This document shows, one piece after another, positions 44,009 through 54,061 of a stretch of DNA of 64,000 nucleotides; position 1 is the stretch's first letter; each line of letters opens with the position of its first letter. The DNA is from JTS-AC122 sp050246015 (GTDB taxonomy: Bacteria; Planctomycetota; Phycisphaerae; Phycisphaerales; UBA1924). Both the position numbers and the translations under genes were made by a program. Where the stretch lies: the NCBI GenBank assembly GCA_050246015.1, contig JBFWWU010000001.1, positions 434,001 through 498,000 of the forward strand. Direction: 5' to 3'. Below the pieces are notes generated by a model. It ran no database searches and had not been told where the DNA came from. It saw only the letters and a program-made list of their open reading frames with translations.

Positions 44009-45574
44009 TCATCCACCCGCCGGCGACGCTTCGGGACCGCGTTCCGCCCCGCTTGTTTCCTTCCCGCCCCCCGTGTTCGCCGCCCCAGTATGAGCCCCGC
44101 CCGCGTCCGCCTTTGCCGCGAGCGTGCCCGCGGACCCTCTCTTCCCCTCGCGCCGCGGCGTCGGGTCTTCCACCCCCCTTGCCTGCTTCTCGATCTGCTC
44201 CCGCCGGGCGATCTTGAACGACGTGACCCCCATGAACGCCGCGAACACCAGCGCCAGCGCATACGTCACACGTCCCCGCCCCTCGCTCAGCGCCACCCCC
44301 AGCACCCCGAACCCCGCCGCGATCCCGTACAGCGCCAGCACCGCCCCCTTCACCCCCAGCGCTCGCTTGAGCATGTGGTGCAGGTGCTGGTCATCCGCAT
44401 CCGAGATCCGTCTCCCCGACACCTTCCGCCGGATGATCGCCAGCGTCGTGTCGATGATCGGCACCGCGTAGATGATCAGCCCCGCCAGCACCAGGTGCGT
44501 CTTGCCCGTGTCCCCCAGCGTCAGCACGATCACGATCGTCACGAACCCCAGCAGAAGCGAGCCCGCGTCCCCCAGGAAGATCGTCGCCGGGTTGAAGTTG
44601 TGCGGCAAGAATCCCAGGCACGCCCCCAGCAGCCCCAGACACAGGATAATCCGCGACGCATCCCGCGGCCCGTCATCCCCCGCCGCCAGCGTCAGCGCCA
44701 CCATCAGCAGCCCGATGCTCGCGATCGCCGTCGTCCCCGACAGCAGCCCGTCCAGCCCGTCGATCAGGTTCGACGCGTTGCACGCACCGATCACAAACAC
44801 CGCGATGATCCCCGTCCCGATCCAGTACACCAGGTCGATCGGCACCTCATGCCCCCCGAGGTTGATGATGAACCCCAGCGTCTCCACCCCCTTGATCGTC
44901 ACCGTCGGCGTCCCCACCGCCTTGGCGATCGGCACGATCGCCCCCGCCACCTTCACCCCCACGTCCTCGATCGCCAGCGCCGCCGCCGCGAAGAGTTGAC
45001 CACCCACCTTCACCCGCGGGCTGATCTTCAGCACATCATCCAGCAGCCCCACGATCATGATCACCGTCATGCCCAGCACGATCGATATCGGCACCCCGCC
45101 CGGCAGGAATCCGTCCTCGCTGAACTTGCTCGGATGAAACGTCACCAGTCCGTGCAGTGGCGCGGTGTAACTGAACAGCACCGCCGCCAACAGCCCCAGA
45201 TACACGCTCACCCCGCCCATGTACGCGACCGGAATCCGGTGCAGTTTCCTCGCCTCGCTCGGCCGATCCACCACCCCGAACCGGATCGCCAGCCGGCGCA
45301 TCACGGGCGTCGCCAGCAGCGCCACCGCGAACGCGATGATGAACACCCCCAGATACCCGTGAAACAACTCCAACTTCGTCGGCCCCCCGCTCGCCGCTCC
45401 CACCTGCCGCGATAACTCCTCGATCTGATGCTTCAGCGACGCGACTTCTTCCACCACCTCCCTCGGCACCCCGCCCCCGCCGCTCCCCGACGGCATCGGC
45501 ACTCCCGCGCCGCTCCCCAGCGACGGCGCCACCGCCGTCCCCTGCTCCCACGCAAGCGCCCATGCCACGCTCAC
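44009..45574 (-). CDS. MraY/WecA-type undecaprenyl-phosphate sugar-1-phosphate transferase
   Basis: 521 residues, GTG start overlapping the stop of the epimerase gene (GTGA). About 11 membrane helices. Family motifs are DDVLKISPRVKVGGQL, NASNLIDGLDGLLSG (NxxNxxDGxDGL), LGDAGSLLLGF, and HLHHMLKR. A signal-like helix followed by a coiled coil (VEEVASLKHQIEELSRQV) extends the N-terminus by about 60 residues relative to WecA. It would load the first sugar phosphate on the lipid carrier for the polysaccharide made by this locus. The sugar cannot be read. The C-terminal tail is low-complexity. Confidence 0.9.
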   Translation of the reverse strand: MSVAWALAWEQGTAVAPSLGSGAGVPMPSGSGGGGVPREVVEEVASLKHQIEELSRQVGAASGGPTKLELFHGYLGVFIIAFAVALLATPVMRRLAIRFGVVDRPSEARKLHRIPVAYMGGVSVYLGLLAAVLFSYTAPLHGLVTFHPSKFSEDGFLPGGVPISIVLGMTVIMIVGLLDDVLKISPRVKVGGQLFAAAALAIEDVGVKVAGAIVPIAKAVGTPTVTIKGVETLGFIINLGGHEVPIDLVYWIGTGIIAVFVIGACNASNLIDGLDGLLSGTTAIASIGLLMVALTLAAGDDGPRDASRIILCLGLLGACLGFLPHNFNPATIFLGDAGSLLLGFVTIVIVLTLGDTGKTHLVLAGLIIYAVPIIDTTLAIIRRKVSGRRISDADDQHLHHMLKRALGVKGAVLALYGIAAGFGVLGVALSEGRGRVTYALALVFAAFMGVTSFKIARREQIEKQARGVEDPTPRREGKRGSAGTLAAKADAGGAHTGAANTGGGKETSGAERGPEASPAGG

Positions 45575-46620
45575 CGGGCCTCTCCTTTCCCGCCCGACAT
45601 CGCCGCCGCTAGATCCCGAATCGTCTCCTCCAGCGTCCGCCTCGGCTCAAACCCGATCGCCCCGCGCACCCGCCTCAAGTCCGGCTGCCGCTTCCGCAGA
45701 TCCTCGAACCCGCTCGTGTACGCCTGATCATACGAAATGTACTGCTTCCCCGACTTCGATCCAAGCGTCCGGATCACCACGTCCGCCAGTTCCTCGATCG
45801 TCAGCGTCCGGTCGGACCCGATGTTGAACACCCGCCCGTGACACCCCGCCGTCTCCAGCAGCCTCGGCAGCGCCGCCACCACATCCCTCACATCACAAAA
45901 ACACCGCGACTGTTTCCCGTCTCCATGAATCGGGATGTCCTCGTTCCGCATCGCCGCCGACACGAAGTTCGGCAGCACCATCCCATACGACCCCACCTGC
46001 CGCGGCCCGACCGTATTGAAGAATCGCGCCACCACCACCGGCAACCCGTGCTTCTCGTGATACGCCAGCGCCAGGTACTCATCGATCGCCTTGCTCGCCG
46101 CGTACGACCACCGGCTCTTCGTCGTCGGCCCGTACACCACATCGTCCTCTTCCGAAAACGGCGACCGCTCCGACTTCCCATACACCTCCGACGACGACGC
46201 GATCAACGTCGCGCTGCTCGCCAGAGCCGTGTGCTTCCTCCCGTGTCCCACCGCAAACCGCAGCAGCGCCGCCGTCAGATCCACGTTCGTTTCAATCGAC
46301 CTGATCGGCTCCTCCACGATCAACTTCACCCCAACCGCCGCCGCCAGGTGATAGACCTGATCAAACCGCTCGCTCGCCCCGAACGCCCCCAGCACCGCCC
46401 CAAGGTCCCCCTCGATGAACCGCAGCCGCTCATGCACGCCCGGCAGGTTCTCCCGCCGACCCGTTGATAGATCGTCGATGACCGTCACCTCATCCCCACG
46501 CCCCAGCAGCAAATCCACCAGGTGCGACCCGATGAACCCCGCGCCGCCCGTGACCAGCACGCGGCGTCTGGCATCACCAGCCCCCTGTCCGCTCGAACTT
46601 GCCTCTCGCGACTGATTCAC
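45571..46620 (-). CDS. NAD-dependent epimerase/dehydratase of nucleotide sugars
   Basis: 349 residues, GTG start. The Rossmann motif is VTGGAGFIGSHLVDLL and the active site has SSSEVYG and the YAASK pair of the extended SDR family. Later segments (RFFNTVGPRQVGSYGMVLPNFV, YDQAYTSGFEDLRKRQPDL) resemble UDP-glucuronate decarboxylase or UDP-glucose 4-epimerase-like enzymes. It supplies modified sugars for the neighbouring polysaccharide pathway and is translationally coupled to the phosphoglycosyl transferase. Confidence 0.9.
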   Translation of the reverse strand: MNQSREASSSGQGAGDARRRVLVTGGAGFIGSHLVDLLLGRGDEVTVIDDLSTGRRENLPGVHERLRFIEGDLGAVLGAFGASERFDQVYHLAAAVGVKLIVEEPIRSIETNVDLTAALLRFAVGHGRKHTALASSATLIASSSEVYGKSERSPFSEEDDVVYGPTTKSRWSYAASKAIDEYLALAYHEKHGLPVVVARFFNTVGPRQVGSYGMVLPNFVSAAMRNEDIPIHGDGKQSRCFCDVRDVVAALPRLLETAGCHGRVFNIGSDRTLTIEELADVVIRTLGSKSGKQYISYDQAYTSGFEDLRKRQPDLRRVRGAIGFEPRRTLEETIRDLAAAMSGGKGEAR

Positions 46621-46772
46621 ATCGATCCCACTACTCCCTCATTCCCCCGGTGCTCTCACCAACACGTTCGCGCCGATTCTAGGAGAAATGGGCCGCCCGA
46701 ACGGACGGCCCATCGCTGTTCACACGGATTCCTCGACGCGCCCCTTCCCTTTTCAAACACGCCCCGTCCAGA

Positions 46773-49013
46773 TCACTTCTTTGTTCGCCCGTTCTGATAC
46801 TGGTGCGTCGCCTTGATATTCCGTTTGAAGTACCCGCCGGCCGACGCCCGCACCGCGTTCACGACCACGCCCAGGAACTCCGCCCGCGTATCGCCGAGCT
46901 GGTTCCGCACTCGCGCCAGAAGCCCGCGCTTCTCACCGTACGCACGCACCACCACGATCGCCGCGTCGCACCGATTCGCCACGCTCATGCCGTCCCCCGC
47001 CACGATCGCCGGCGGCACATCGATGAATATCCGGTCATACTTCGCCGACGCTTCCAGCAGCACCCGGTTCATCGCCTCCCCCGCCAGCCGCTCCGGCACC
47101 GCCCGCGCCGCCGCCGTCCCGGCGCACAGCACGCTCAGCCCCTCCACCGATGTCCCCTGCACCGCGTCATCCAGGCACGCCGTTCCCGCCAGCACGTCCG
47201 CAAGCCCGTTCCCTTCCGCTAGCTTGTACACCCGCTGCATCCCCGGCCGCCGGAAGTTCGCGTCGATGATCAGCACCCGTTCCCCCGCCCCAGCGCACCC
47301 CAGCGCCAGGTTGCTCGCCACCGTCGTCGCTCCAGATCCCGGCATCCCGCTCATCACCAGCAGCGACTTGTGCCCGCTGTAATCCATCTTCTGGATCAGC
47401 GGCGCCCTCAGTTGCCGGAAGCTCTCCGTCACCACGCCCACCGGCGAATCCCGGAACGCCGTCTCGATCGCCGCCGGCCGCGACGGATCCTCCGACGCCT
47501 CCGGCACGATCCCCAGAACCTTCACCCTCGGCACCATCGCCGCCTCGTGCGGTCCACGCACCCGCTGATCCAGCACCTCCCGCAGGAAGATCAACCCGCC
47601 CACCAGACCCATCACCAGAATCCCCCCCAGCGGTGCCATGTACCTCAACTGCGGAAACGACATCGCCGTCGGCGTCTCCGCCGCCGAGATCACCCGCACT
47701 CGGTCCCCGAACGCCTCCGAACGATCATTCTGCCGGTAGATCGCCAGTTCCGAATCCGTGTACGCCAGCTCGAACTTCCCCAGCTCGTCCTTCAGCCGCT
47801 GCAGGTCGCTCTCGATCTGATCGAACCGCACCTTGGCCTGCACGATCTCCTGCCGCCTCGTGTCCAGCCCCGTGTTCTTTTCTTCCAGCGCCTTCTTCGT
47901 CGCCGTGAACTGCGAGATCGCCGACTGGATCGCATCGACTTCCGACGCCCGGATCTGCTGCAGCAGTTCCGCCTCGTACTCCGATCGCAGCCGCACCGAC
48001 GCGTCGATGCTCGCCCGGATCGCCGCCACATCATCGTGATTCACCCCGAACCCCTGCTTCAGCAGCGCGCTCTCGTTGTCCTTCAACGACGCGATCTTCT
48101 GATCGTACTGGTTCATCACCGGATCTCGCTTCAGGCTGTCCCGAAGCCGGTCCGGCACTTGGTCTGTCCGGTTCTCCAGCAGCCGCTTCTGATAGTCCTC
48201 TAGCTGCGACGTCACCTGGCTCAGCCTCGTTTCGTTCTCCACCATCTGCCGCGCGATCTCCTCCTGCTCCATCGTCGGCCTCGAAAAATTCAACTCCATC
48301 GCGTCCAGCTTCGAGTCCTTCAGCAGGTTCGTCCGCGTCGTCTCCGCGTCCCGGATCGATTCCTTCAGTGTGTTGATCCGCTGCGTCAGCGCCTGCCGCT
48401 GGCTCTGCGACAGGCTCTGTCCGCGCGACCGGTGGTCCTTCATGAACGCCTCCGTCACCGCGTTCACAATAATCGCCGAGTCTACGTCCTTGTGCGTGCT
48501 CATCGACATCTCAAGTATGCTCGTCTGCGGCAGCATCCGCGCCGACAACTTCTTCTGCAACTCCCGCACCGCCTTGTCCACGTCGATCGCCCCCTTGGAA
48601 TCAACATACGGCTTCGCCCACTCCGTCTTCACCAGTTCCCGATCCTTCACCGCCGTATTCAGCACGATGTCCGACATCATCAGTTGGATCTGCGTTCCAA
48701 GGTACCGCTCCTGCTCATCCCGGCTCTGCGGTATCCGCGTGATGTTCTGCGAACTCTCGATCGGATCCTGCACCATGAACATCGCCTTGGCCGTCCACAG
48801 CGGATACACCCGCCGAAGCACAAAGTGCGCGCCCACCCCCACGCCCGTCCCGATCAGCAGCGCCAGGATCAGCATCGGGTAGTACTGCTTCAGCAGTTTC
48901 ACCGGGTCGATGCTCGCCCCACCGCTGCTCCCCATCGCCGACGCCGCCGGCCCGCTCCGACCCGGGCTCGACATGCTCATTCCTCGTATCGGTGGAGGCG
49001 GCGCCATGGTCAT
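46773..49013 (-). CDS. Wzc-like polysaccharide co-polymerase with degenerate kinase domain
   Basis: 746 residues, AAGGAAAGG before the ATG. A Wzz domain starts after Pro/Gly-rich residues 1-30, with a helix at about 48-68, a long coiled-coil region (about 190-425) and a second helix near 463-482 (PLGGILVMGLVGGLIFLREVL). The C-terminal P-loop domain has GMPGSGATT at 556-564 where BY-kinases have PGxGKS/T, so the Lys is replaced by Ala562. Walker A' is IIDANFR (second Asp to Asn); Walker B IFIDVPP is kept. Only two Tyr lie in the tail. It probably controls chain length without kinase activity. Confidence 0.9.
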   Translation of the reverse strand: MTMAPPPPIRGMSMSSPGRSGPAASAMGSSGGASIDPVKLLKQYYPMLILALLIGTGVGVGAHFVLRRVYPLWTAKAMFMVQDPIESSQNITRIPQSRDEQERYLGTQIQLMMSDIVLNTAVKDRELVKTEWAKPYVDSKGAIDVDKAVRELQKKLSARMLPQTSILEMSMSTHKDVDSAIIVNAVTEAFMKDHRSRGQSLSQSQRQALTQRINTLKESIRDAETTRTNLLKDSKLDAMELNFSRPTMEQEEIARQMVENETRLSQVTSQLEDYQKRLLENRTDQVPDRLRDSLKRDPVMNQYDQKIASLKDNESALLKQGFGVNHDDVAAIRASIDASVRLRSEYEAELLQQIRASEVDAIQSAISQFTATKKALEEKNTGLDTRRQEIVQAKVRFDQIESDLQRLKDELGKFELAYTDSELAIYRQNDRSEAFGDRVRVISAAETPTAMSFPQLRYMAPLGGILVMGLVGGLIFLREVLDQRVRGPHEAAMVPRVKVLGIVPEASEDPSRPAAIETAFRDSPVGVVTESFRQLRAPLIQKMDYSGHKSLLVMSGMPGSGATTVASNLALGCAGAGERVLIIDANFRRPGMQRVYKLAEGNGLADVLAGTACLDDAVQGTSVEGLSVLCAGTAAARAVPERLAGEAMNRVLLEASAKYDRIFIDVPPAIVAGDGMSVANRCDAAIVVVRAYGEKRGLLARVRNQLGDTRAEFLGVVVNAVRASAGGYFKRNIKATHQYQNGRTKK

Positions 49014-49411
49014 GCTCGTCTACCTTTCCTTCTTCGATCGATTCAACGCCCACTCGGCGTTTCGACTCACACTATTTCGGCCCGTCCCCCCACCCCATCC
49101 CACTCCCCCCCACCCTCCACCCTCCCTTTCCTCTCCGCGCAACTTTCTCTCCCTTTCCCCACTGAACACAACCCGCACACTCGCGCGGGCCGCCGCATAT
49201 CTACATCCGGGCGGTCGTGGCCGTCTCTGCCAACTCATGCCGAACTACGGCTCTCACTCCTCCCCGGTGCGATCCTGCCTCACTTTTTGTGCCAGCACTG
49301 CTCTTCCAGACAGTGCCCTCATTGTAATCGCTCTAGCCTCATCCGATCCACCGCCTGCACAATCTCCGCGATCCACCCCTCGCACCTCACTCCTCTCCCG
49401 TTCCAAACGCC
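49014..49411. other. 398-bp gap inside the exopolysaccharide block
   Basis: No gene is convincing. On the minus strand it holds a stem-loop (49295-49316) shortly after the TPR gene and a pyrimidine-rich stretch (49075-49165) on the plus strand, i.e. purine-rich mRNA before the Wzc-like start. A separate promoter for the downstream genes could lie here. Confidence 0.4.
49295..49316 (-). terminator. Stem-loop downstream of TPR gene
   Basis: GCACTG-CTCTTCCAGA-CAGTGC, about 100 bp after the TPR stop, followed on the minus strand by TGGCACAAAAAGTG. Weak; no U-run directly after the stem. Confidence 0.25.
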
Positions 49412-52400
49412 TCACCCCATCGCGTTCACCATCGCCTCCGTCTTCGCCAGGTCCTCCGCGAACCTCGCTTTCACGTCGTCCGACAGCCGCATCAGTTCCT
49501 TCACGTACCCCACGAACTTCTGCGCCTCCACCCGGTTCCCCTGCGCCGCTCGGAGTTGCGCCAGGTGCAGAAATACGGCGGTGCGCTCCCCCTCCCCCTC
49601 CGCGTACGCCTGCGCCTGCACGAGCGCGTTCTCCGCCTTGTCGTAGTTCTTCAGCGAAAGGTGCACCACCCCCAGCGTGTCCAGCACGTTCGAGTTGTTC
49701 GGCAGCGCCAGCGCCGCCTTCTCCGCGTACGGCAGCGCCTCCGACGCCCGGTTCAGCAGCGTCGCCAGCGAGAACGCCACGTTGTTGTTCAGTTCCGCGT
49801 CGTACGGGTCCGCCGTTAGCCCTGCCCGCCACGCCGCCAGCGCCTCCTCGTTCTTCTTGTCCGCGTGCATCCTCGATCCGATCGCCGCGTACGCCGCGGC
49901 TCGCACCGCCGGCGGCTCGCTCCCTTCCCCGATCTGCTTCAGCCCCGCCAGCCCATCCGCGGTCATCTCCGACGAGTCCGCCATCGCCTTGTACAGCCAC
50001 ACCGCGAACCACGACTTGTACCCGCTCTTGGGCTCCAGCGCCTTCAGCGCCGCCACTCGGTCCGTCGCCTTCGGATAGATCAACTCCAGTCCCTGGAAGA
50101 ACGCCCCCACCTGCGCGGGCTCCGTCGGCTTCACCAGGTTGATCGCCGCGTTCAAGTCGTTCGTCGCTTCGGCAACCTTCCCCCGCGCAAGCTGCACCCG
50201 CGCCCGCGCCGTCAGCAGTCTCAGATCCTGCGCCGTGTTCAACTCCGGCGCCGACAGCACCGCCAGGATCTTGGCCAGGTCCGGCTTGCTCGATTTCAGC
50301 ATCGCATCCACGTACCCCATCGCGCTCGCCGCCGACTTGCTCCGCTCCCACAGCCGACCGGCATACTCCGTCGCCGCGTCCCACTTCTCCAGCCGCCCCA
50401 TGATCTCTCTGGCCCGCAGCAACCACGCCGCGTCATTCGGCGAGCGGTTCACCGCCTGCTCCACTTCGATCACCACGTTGTTCGGACGTTTCGCGATCGT
50501 GTACACGTCGATCAGGTCCTGCCGCATCTGGCTGTTGTCCGGATCGAGCGCCAGCCCTTCCTTGAGCACCTTGGCCGCGTCGTCGAACCGGTCCTGCCGC
50601 GTGTACAGCACCGCCAGCCGCTGCCGCGCCACGTACGAACCCCGGTCGATCAGGATCGCCTGCTTCAGGTCGTCCTCCGCGTCCTTCTCTCGCTGCGAAT
50701 CACCCATCAGGAAGTCGCCCCGCTTCACGAACGCGAACGAGTTCCCCTTCTCCGCCGCCACCGCCTGGTCATACGACTTGATCGCCCCCTCTCGGTCCCC
50801 AAGCCCCGCCAGCACGTCGCCACGCACAATCAGCAGGTTCGGATCCGCGCCCAGCGCCGCCTCACCCATCGCGTCCAACTTCCCCTTCGCGTCGCGCAGC
50901 CGGCCCCCACGCACCATCGCCGCCAGGATCCGCCCCTCCACCGCCTTCACGTCCGCCGGCTTCGCCGCCGCGATCTTCTCAAACACCTCGATCGCCTTGT
51001 CGTACTGCCCCAGCGCGAAGTACGCCTCCGCTCGCTGCCGATCCGCCCGCATCGTCTTGGGGTCCTGACGCTTGGCCCCCTGGTCGAACAGTTCCATCGC
51101 CACCGCCGTCTGCCCATAGCGCAGCATCAGCGACGCGATCGCGATGTACGGATCCTCGTTGTGCTTCTCCGCCGGCAACGCGTTCACGAACCTCGTGAAC
51201 CGCTCCCCCGCCGCCGCCGCCTGCCCCTGCGCCAGCAGCAGGTGCGTCTCCGCCTCCAGCAGCCGGACGCTGCCCGGCGTCTTCGCCTGCATCTCGTCGA
51301 TCAGTCTCCTCGCCTCGTCAAACTGCCGCGCATCCACCAGCAACAGCGCCAGCGCATAGTTGTTCTGCTCATTCTCCGGCAGACGCTCCCGCATCTTCCG
51401 CCGCACCTCGATCGCCTTGGCCCGGTCCCCGTTGGGCGCCACCGATTCCGCCCCGAGCCACAAATCCACGAAATCCGGGTTCCCGCCCGCGTACGCCTCG
51501 TTCTCTCTCGCGAACTTCAGCGCCTCCCCGTACTGCCGCCTCGCCATCTTGATCCGCAGGCTCCCCACGATCGATTCCGTATCGTCCGGCTTGATCTTCA
51601 GCGCCTCGTCGTACGCCTTCCCCGCCGAGTCCAGTTGCCCCAGTTGACCCCGCACCGCCCCCAGCAGCCGCCACACCACCCCGTTGAGTTTGTCCTTCAC
51701 CAGCGTCTCATCCAGCGTCGCCGCCGCGTCCGCGTACCGCTCTTCCAGCATCTCGATCCGAGCCTTGAACGTCAGTCCCCCCACGTTGTCGGCGTTCACC
51801 GTCATCGCCTCCCCCGCCAGCCGCTTGGCCTCCGCGATGTTCCGGTCCCGGATCGCCTCACCGAACTGCAGTTCGATCACCCCGGGGGCCTTCGGATCGA
51901 TCGCCGCCGCCTTCGTGATTTCCCCCCGCGATTCCTGCGTCATCCCGAACCGTCGGTACACCAGCGCCTTCTGGATGTGCTTGGTCTGTTCGTCCAGCCC
52001 CGACGCCCCGTCGATCGTCCGGATCGCCGCCTTGGCCGGGTCCTGTTCCGACAACTGCGCCACGAACTGCGTCAGCATCACGTCGCCCGGGTACGCCGCC
52101 AGTCCGTCGTTCGCCGCCGTCAGCGCCCCCTCCCGGTCCTCCGACATCGCCAGCACCTGCACGATCGCTCGCGTGATCCGTACGTCCTTGTATTCCTTCT
52201 GCGATTCCCGCAGCAGTTTCAGCGCCGCCGCGAAGTCCCGGCTCACACCCCCCGCCATCTCCTGCGCCCGCACCAACACGCCCTCCACCGAGTTGGGCTG
52301 CTCCTTCGCCTTCACCAGCGCATCGATCTCGTCGCGCATCCTCTTGATCGTCTCATTCGTCGGCTGCAGCGACAGGATCTGATCCGCGTACCCCTCCGCC

Positions 52401-53986
52401 TCCTTGTAGTTCTGGAGTTGCCGCTCGATCGTCATCATCTGGTACAGCGACCGCAGGTTCGTCGGGTCCCGCCTCAGCACGTTCTCGTACTGCGTCTTGG
52501 CGCCTCCCAGGTTCCCCAGCAGCACCTGCAAATCTCCCTGCAGCGTCAACCCTTCGACGTTCTTGTTGTCCGTCTTCTGGTTGAATTCCTCCAGTTTGAT
52601 CCGCGCCGCGCCCGTCTTGAGTTCCGCCATCAGCAGCCGCGCGTCCAGCAGCAGCACCAGGCTCTCCCCCTCGCCGATGTACTGCACCAGCCGATCCCGG
52701 ATGCCCCGAGCCTCGTCCACCGCCTTCTGACGCTCCGCCGCCGACGACTTCTCATCCAGGTTCGCCAGTTTCGCCGTCACCATCTGCATCATCGCGTCCG
52801 CCCGCTGACCGTACAGGTACACCCCTTCCAGGCTCAGCGGCAACGCCGGCAGATCCGCCACCGCCTCGAACATCGCCATCGCCTCCGCCGGCTTCTCCGC
52901 TCGCAGCGCCGCTCGCCCCTTGGCCATCAGCAACGACGCATTCTTCGGATTCGCCTTCAGCAGCGCATCCAGGAACTCCATCGCTCCCTCCGGACCGATC
53001 CGCGGCGACTGCATCGCCATCCCCGCCGTCGCCACCGCCGTCGCCACGTCCAGCGTCTCCGCCTTCTCCTGCTTGATCGCTTCCATCAGCCCCAGCAACT
53101 TGTCGTTGAAGTTGACGTACAACTGACCCCACGTCAGCGTGTTCTTCCCCGCGATCACCGCCTGGTTCATCTCCATCTGCAGCAGCGTCAGCCGCACCCG
53201 CGAACTCTCCGGGTGCCCCGCCACGAACTCCGCCAGCAGATCTCGCGCCTCCTGCCCCAGCCGGTCCGCCCCCGCCGGGTCCTTCGCCCGCAGTTCCCCC
53301 GCCGCCAGCACCATCAGGCTCGTCTTCGCGTTCATCGCCTCCGCGTCCCCCGGATCCGCCTTCAGCGCCTTCTCCAGCGCCTCCTTCGTCGGCTCCATCA
53401 GCGTGCTCGACTGCGCCACCCCCTGCAGCCGCACGATCGCCACGTTCGCGATCCCCACGTACCGCTGCAACTCGTCCGCTTCCGACTCGTTGTCGAACCG
53501 ACCGATCGACTCCTTCGCCTCATCCGCCAGCACCTGCCACGCCTCCACGCTCGTCGGCGAAAACCGCTCGATCCGCGACATCGTCCAGTCCAGGTATTCC
53601 CGCTGGATCGACACGTCCTTCGGCGACGAGTTCCTCAGCCCCACCCACGCCGACGTGTAATCTCCCCGGAACCGGTCCGCGTACGCCTGCTGCGGCGTCG
53701 GAGTCAACTTCTCCAGCGCCCCGCGCCACTTCCGGCAGAACTCCGGACTCGTCGGCTCCCGATACACCGCACGCGAATAGAACAGCACCGCCTGCTCCAG
53801 CGCCTGCGTCTTCTTCTCCTTGTCCAGTTCCCCCGCTGCCTCCTGCAGTTTCTTGTCCCCCAGCGTCGCGTACTCCGCTCCGCTCTTCCGCAGCGCATAC
53901 ACGCCCGCCACCATCACGCCCCCGGCCAGGACGATCAGCCCGATCGCCAGGAACACCACGAACCGAACATTCACTCGTGAAGCCAT
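49412..53986 (-). CDS. Giant TPR-repeat protein of the exosortase locus (PrsT-like)
   Basis: 1524 residues from ATG 53986, AAGGG upstream. One membrane helix (about 9-30, VVFLAIGLIVLAGGVMVAGVY) anchors it with the rest outside. The remainder is a solenoid of some 25-30 TPR-like units (for example ALVYRRFGMTQESRGEITKAAAIDPKAPG, AEAYFALGQYDKAIEVFEKIAAAKPAD, NNVAFSLATLLNRASEALPYAEKAALALPNN). Large TPR proteins of this kind accompany exosortase and exopolysaccharide genes (the PEP-CTERM/XrtA TPR family) and may scaffold the biosynthetic or sorting machinery. It lies between the EpsI-like and Wzc-like genes. Confidence 0.85.
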   Translation of the reverse strand: MASRVNVRFVVFLAIGLIVLAGGVMVAGVYALRKSGAEYATLGDKKLQEAAGELDKEKKTQALEQAVLFYSRAVYREPTSPEFCRKWRGALEKLTPTPQQAYADRFRGDYTSAWVGLRNSSPKDVSIQREYLDWTMSRIERFSPTSVEAWQVLADEAKESIGRFDNESEADELQRYVGIANVAIVRLQGVAQSSTLMEPTKEALEKALKADPGDAEAMNAKTSLMVLAAGELRAKDPAGADRLGQEARDLLAEFVAGHPESSRVRLTLLQMEMNQAVIAGKNTLTWGQLYVNFNDKLLGLMEAIKQEKAETLDVATAVATAGMAMQSPRIGPEGAMEFLDALLKANPKNASLLMAKGRAALRAEKPAEAMAMFEAVADLPALPLSLEGVYLYGQRADAMMQMVTAKLANLDEKSSAAERQKAVDEARGIRDRLVQYIGEGESLVLLLDARLLMAELKTGAARIKLEEFNQKTDNKNVEGLTLQGDLQVLLGNLGGAKTQYENVLRRDPTNLRSLYQMMTIERQLQNYKEAEGYADQILSLQPTNETIKRMRDEIDALVKAKEQPNSVEGVLVRAQEMAGGVSRDFAAALKLLRESQKEYKDVRITRAIVQVLAMSEDREGALTAANDGLAAYPGDVMLTQFVAQLSEQDPAKAAIRTIDGASGLDEQTKHIQKALVYRRFGMTQESRGEITKAAAIDPKAPGVIELQFGEAIRDRNIAEAKRLAGEAMTVNADNVGGLTFKARIEMLEERYADAAATLDETLVKDKLNGVVWRLLGAVRGQLGQLDSAGKAYDEALKIKPDDTESIVGSLRIKMARRQYGEALKFARENEAYAGGNPDFVDLWLGAESVAPNGDRAKAIEVRRKMRERLPENEQNNYALALLLVDARQFDEARRLIDEMQAKTPGSVRLLEAETHLLLAQGQAAAAGERFTRFVNALPAEKHNEDPYIAIASLMLRYGQTAVAMELFDQGAKRQDPKTMRADRQRAEAYFALGQYDKAIEVFEKIAAAKPADVKAVEGRILAAMVRGGRLRDAKGKLDAMGEAALGADPNLLIVRGDVLAGLGDREGAIKSYDQAVAAEKGNSFAFVKRGDFLMGDSQREKDAEDDLKQAILIDRGSYVARQRLAVLYTRQDRFDDAAKVLKEGLALDPDNSQMRQDLIDVYTIAKRPNNVVIEVEQAVNRSPNDAAWLLRAREIMGRLEKWDAATEYAGRLWERSKSAASAMGYVDAMLKSSKPDLAKILAVLSAPELNTAQDLRLLTARARVQLARGKVAEATNDLNAAINLVKPTEPAQVGAFFQGLELIYPKATDRVAALKALEPKSGYKSWFAVWLYKAMADSSEMTADGLAGLKQIGEGSEPPAVRAAAYAAIGSRMHADKKNEEALAAWRAGLTADPYDAELNNNVAFSLATLLNRASEALPYAEKAALALPNNSNVLDTLGVVHLSLKNYDKAENALVQAQAYAEGEGERTAVFLHLAQLRAAQGNRVEAQKFVGYVKELMRLSDDVKARFAEDLAKTEAMVNAMG

Positions 53987-54061
53987 TTCATCAACCCTTC
54001 TTCGCCACGCCCGCCCGCTCAACCAACTCGCCTCCGCCGCCCATGGCCCATCCCCCATTGC

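Noticed and set aside
49865..53980. 1371-residue plus-strand open frame opposite the TPR gene
   Set aside because: Very Arg/His/Gln-rich with no TPR or other domain; arises from the codon bias of the minus-strand TPR repeats.
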